A stretch of DNA of 25,287 bases from Folioceros fuciformis (Eukaryota > Anthocerotophyta > Anthocerotopsida > Anthocerotales). Under the pieces are notes generated by a model. It was not told the origin of the DNA. It worked only from the letters and a program-made list of their open reading frames with translations, and made no database searches. The first letter of the stretch is position 1. Each line of letters begins with the position of its first letter. Shown one piece after another: positions 24,115 through 25,287 of this stretch. The position numbers were made by a program, and so were the translations under genes. The stretch is from contig JBNGIO010001384.1 of assembly GCA_049999805.1 (NCBI GenBank), positions 1 to 25,287 on the forward strand, written 5' to 3'.

Positions 24115-25287
24115 TCAAAAAGAAGTCAGAACGTTGTTCTGCTTCTTGGCATGTCTTGCAATCTTGGACCACTCGGTGTGGAAGCTGCCTTCCAGGTCAA
24201 TACGCTCATAAGTGTGGGCTCCGAAGTAATCTCGCTGAGCTTGCACCAAATTAGCAGGAAGGCGAGCCCTCCTGTATGTGTCGAAATAAGCGAGGCTGGC
24301 GCTCATACCTAATCGAAATGACATGACATGGTTAAACTTGACACAACATACATGCGTACCAACGAAAGAAGCAGCTGCACCTACCTGGTGTGCTCACGCC
24401 GGCTTGTATGGCAAGAGACACCACACGCCTCCACGCTGCTTGCCTGTCCACCATCTCCCTTGCAAATTCAGGGTCTACCAACAACGAGGACAAAGAGGGG
24501 TTACGATCGTAAGCCTTCTTGATCCGGTCCAGGAAGATGGCCCTTATGATGCAGCCACCCTTCCAAATGCGAGCAAGTTCTCCCAGATTCAGGTTCCACC
24601 CCTTCTCCAAGCTCTTGGCGCGGATGAGATTCATGCCCTGCGCGTAGCTGCAGATCTTGGAGGCGTAAAGCGCTTGACGCACATCAACGATGAGCTGCTT
24701 CTTGTCCAAATTCTTGACCGCGGCCACATCATGCAAACCTATTTCAGCAAAAATTCTGGCCGCCTCCACCCTCTCCTCCTTAAGCCCGCTGAGGAAGCGG
24801 GAGTCGAGGGAGGCGGCAATGGTAGGCGCTGCGACGGACAAGTCCGCTGCCTGCTGTACCGTCCACTTCCCCGTCCCCTTCATCCCCGTCTTGTCCAAAA
24901 TCTTGTCCACCAGCTCCCCGCTGCTGTTGTAGTCCTTGACGGAGAAAATGTCGGCGGTGATCTCCACAAGGAAGCTCTCCAGCTCGCCCCGGTTCCACTC
25001 CGCGAAAGTCTGGTGCAGTTCCTCGTTAGTGAGTCCCCCCACGTTCTTGAGCACGTCGTAAGCCTCAGAGATGAGCTGCATGTCACCGTACTCAATGCCA
25101 TTGTGCACCATCTTGACGAAGTTGCCCGCCCCGCCGTGCCCGACGTAGGTGACGCAGGGCCCGTCGTCCACCTGTGCAGCAATCTTGGTCACAACATCCT
25201 CGATGTAGCGGTATGCCTCCGGCGTGCCCCCGGGCATGAGGGACGGGCCGTGCCGAGCTCCCTCCTCCCCGCCGCTCACCCCCATCC
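24115..25287 (-). CDS. PGD: 6-phosphogluconate dehydrogenase, decarboxylating (partial, C-terminal part)
   Basis: Oxidises 6-phosphogluconate to ribulose-5-phosphate, CO2 and NADPH in the oxidative pentose phosphate pathway. On the minus strand a long exon (25287 down to 24385) splices across a 76-nt intron to the last exon (24308-24115). The 5' end, with the NADP-binding Rossmann domain, lies beyond the window, so about 364 C-terminal residues are visible. They begin at [15 protein letters not shown]. Other motifs are MPGG, the catalytic [33 protein letters not shown] (the family signature), [54 protein letters not shown], and across the junction [22 protein letters not shown] and HTEW. The C terminus ([13 protein letters not shown]) lacks the SKI-type peroxisomal tail of one plant isoform. 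The junction donor GTAGGT and acceptor are fixed by STPG|MSAS. Confidence 0.97.

Overview
The window is nuclear DNA from a green plant of the streptophyte lineage. Six of the seven protein genes are split by GT-AG introns, mostly about 70 to 300 bases long. The proteins are typical of photosynthetic land plants and their algal relatives: plastid tryptophan synthesis, phytol/farnesol kinase, the regulatory large subunit of ADP-glucose pyrophosphorylase, and a plant-type EHD protein. Compact genes and near-even base composition in the gene-rich part would suit a hornwort, another bryophyte, a lycophyte or a streptophyte alga. The sequence alone does not settle which.

Layout: 1-1229 is an AT-rich flank with short tandem repeats, becoming GC-richer towards the first gene. 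Then come the anthranilate synthase alpha subunit (1230-4190, +, 10 exons); an intronless phytol/farnesol kinase (4390-5400, -); an IMP2-type mitochondrial inner membrane protease (5685-6508, +, 3 exons); the ADP-glucose pyrophosphorylase large subunit (8412-12708, +, 15 coding positions plus one duplicated exon); an EHD endocytosis ATPase (13271-16670, +, 16 exons); about 4.1 kb without a recognisable gene, including an AT-rich block at about 18.9-20.0 kb; a LACTB2-like metallo-beta-lactamase-fold protein (20798-23581, +, 12 exons); and the 3' part of 6-phosphogluconate dehydrogenase (24115-25287, -, running off the window). Every spliced model was joined by hand. Each keeps one reading frame to its stop, and lengths agree with the families (608, 172, 542, 547 and 551 aa).

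These genes do not form an operon or an obvious pathway cluster. They cover amino-acid synthesis, prenyl-alcohol salvage, organelle proteolysis, starch synthesis, membrane trafficking, RNA or metabolite hydrolysis and the oxidative pentose phosphate pathway. The phytol kinase and protease genes are divergent and share a 284-base promoter interval.

The most notable observation is in the ADP-glucose pyrophosphorylase gene. Exon 4 is present twice in tandem (10338-10430 and 10496-10588). Both copies are 93 nt, phase 0 at both ends, with intact splice sites, 27 of 31 encoded residues identical, and a 65-nt intron between them, the shortest assigned here. This is the architecture of mutually exclusive exons. 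The cassette encodes the conserved WFQGTADAV segment, so the gene may make two large-subunit isoforms.
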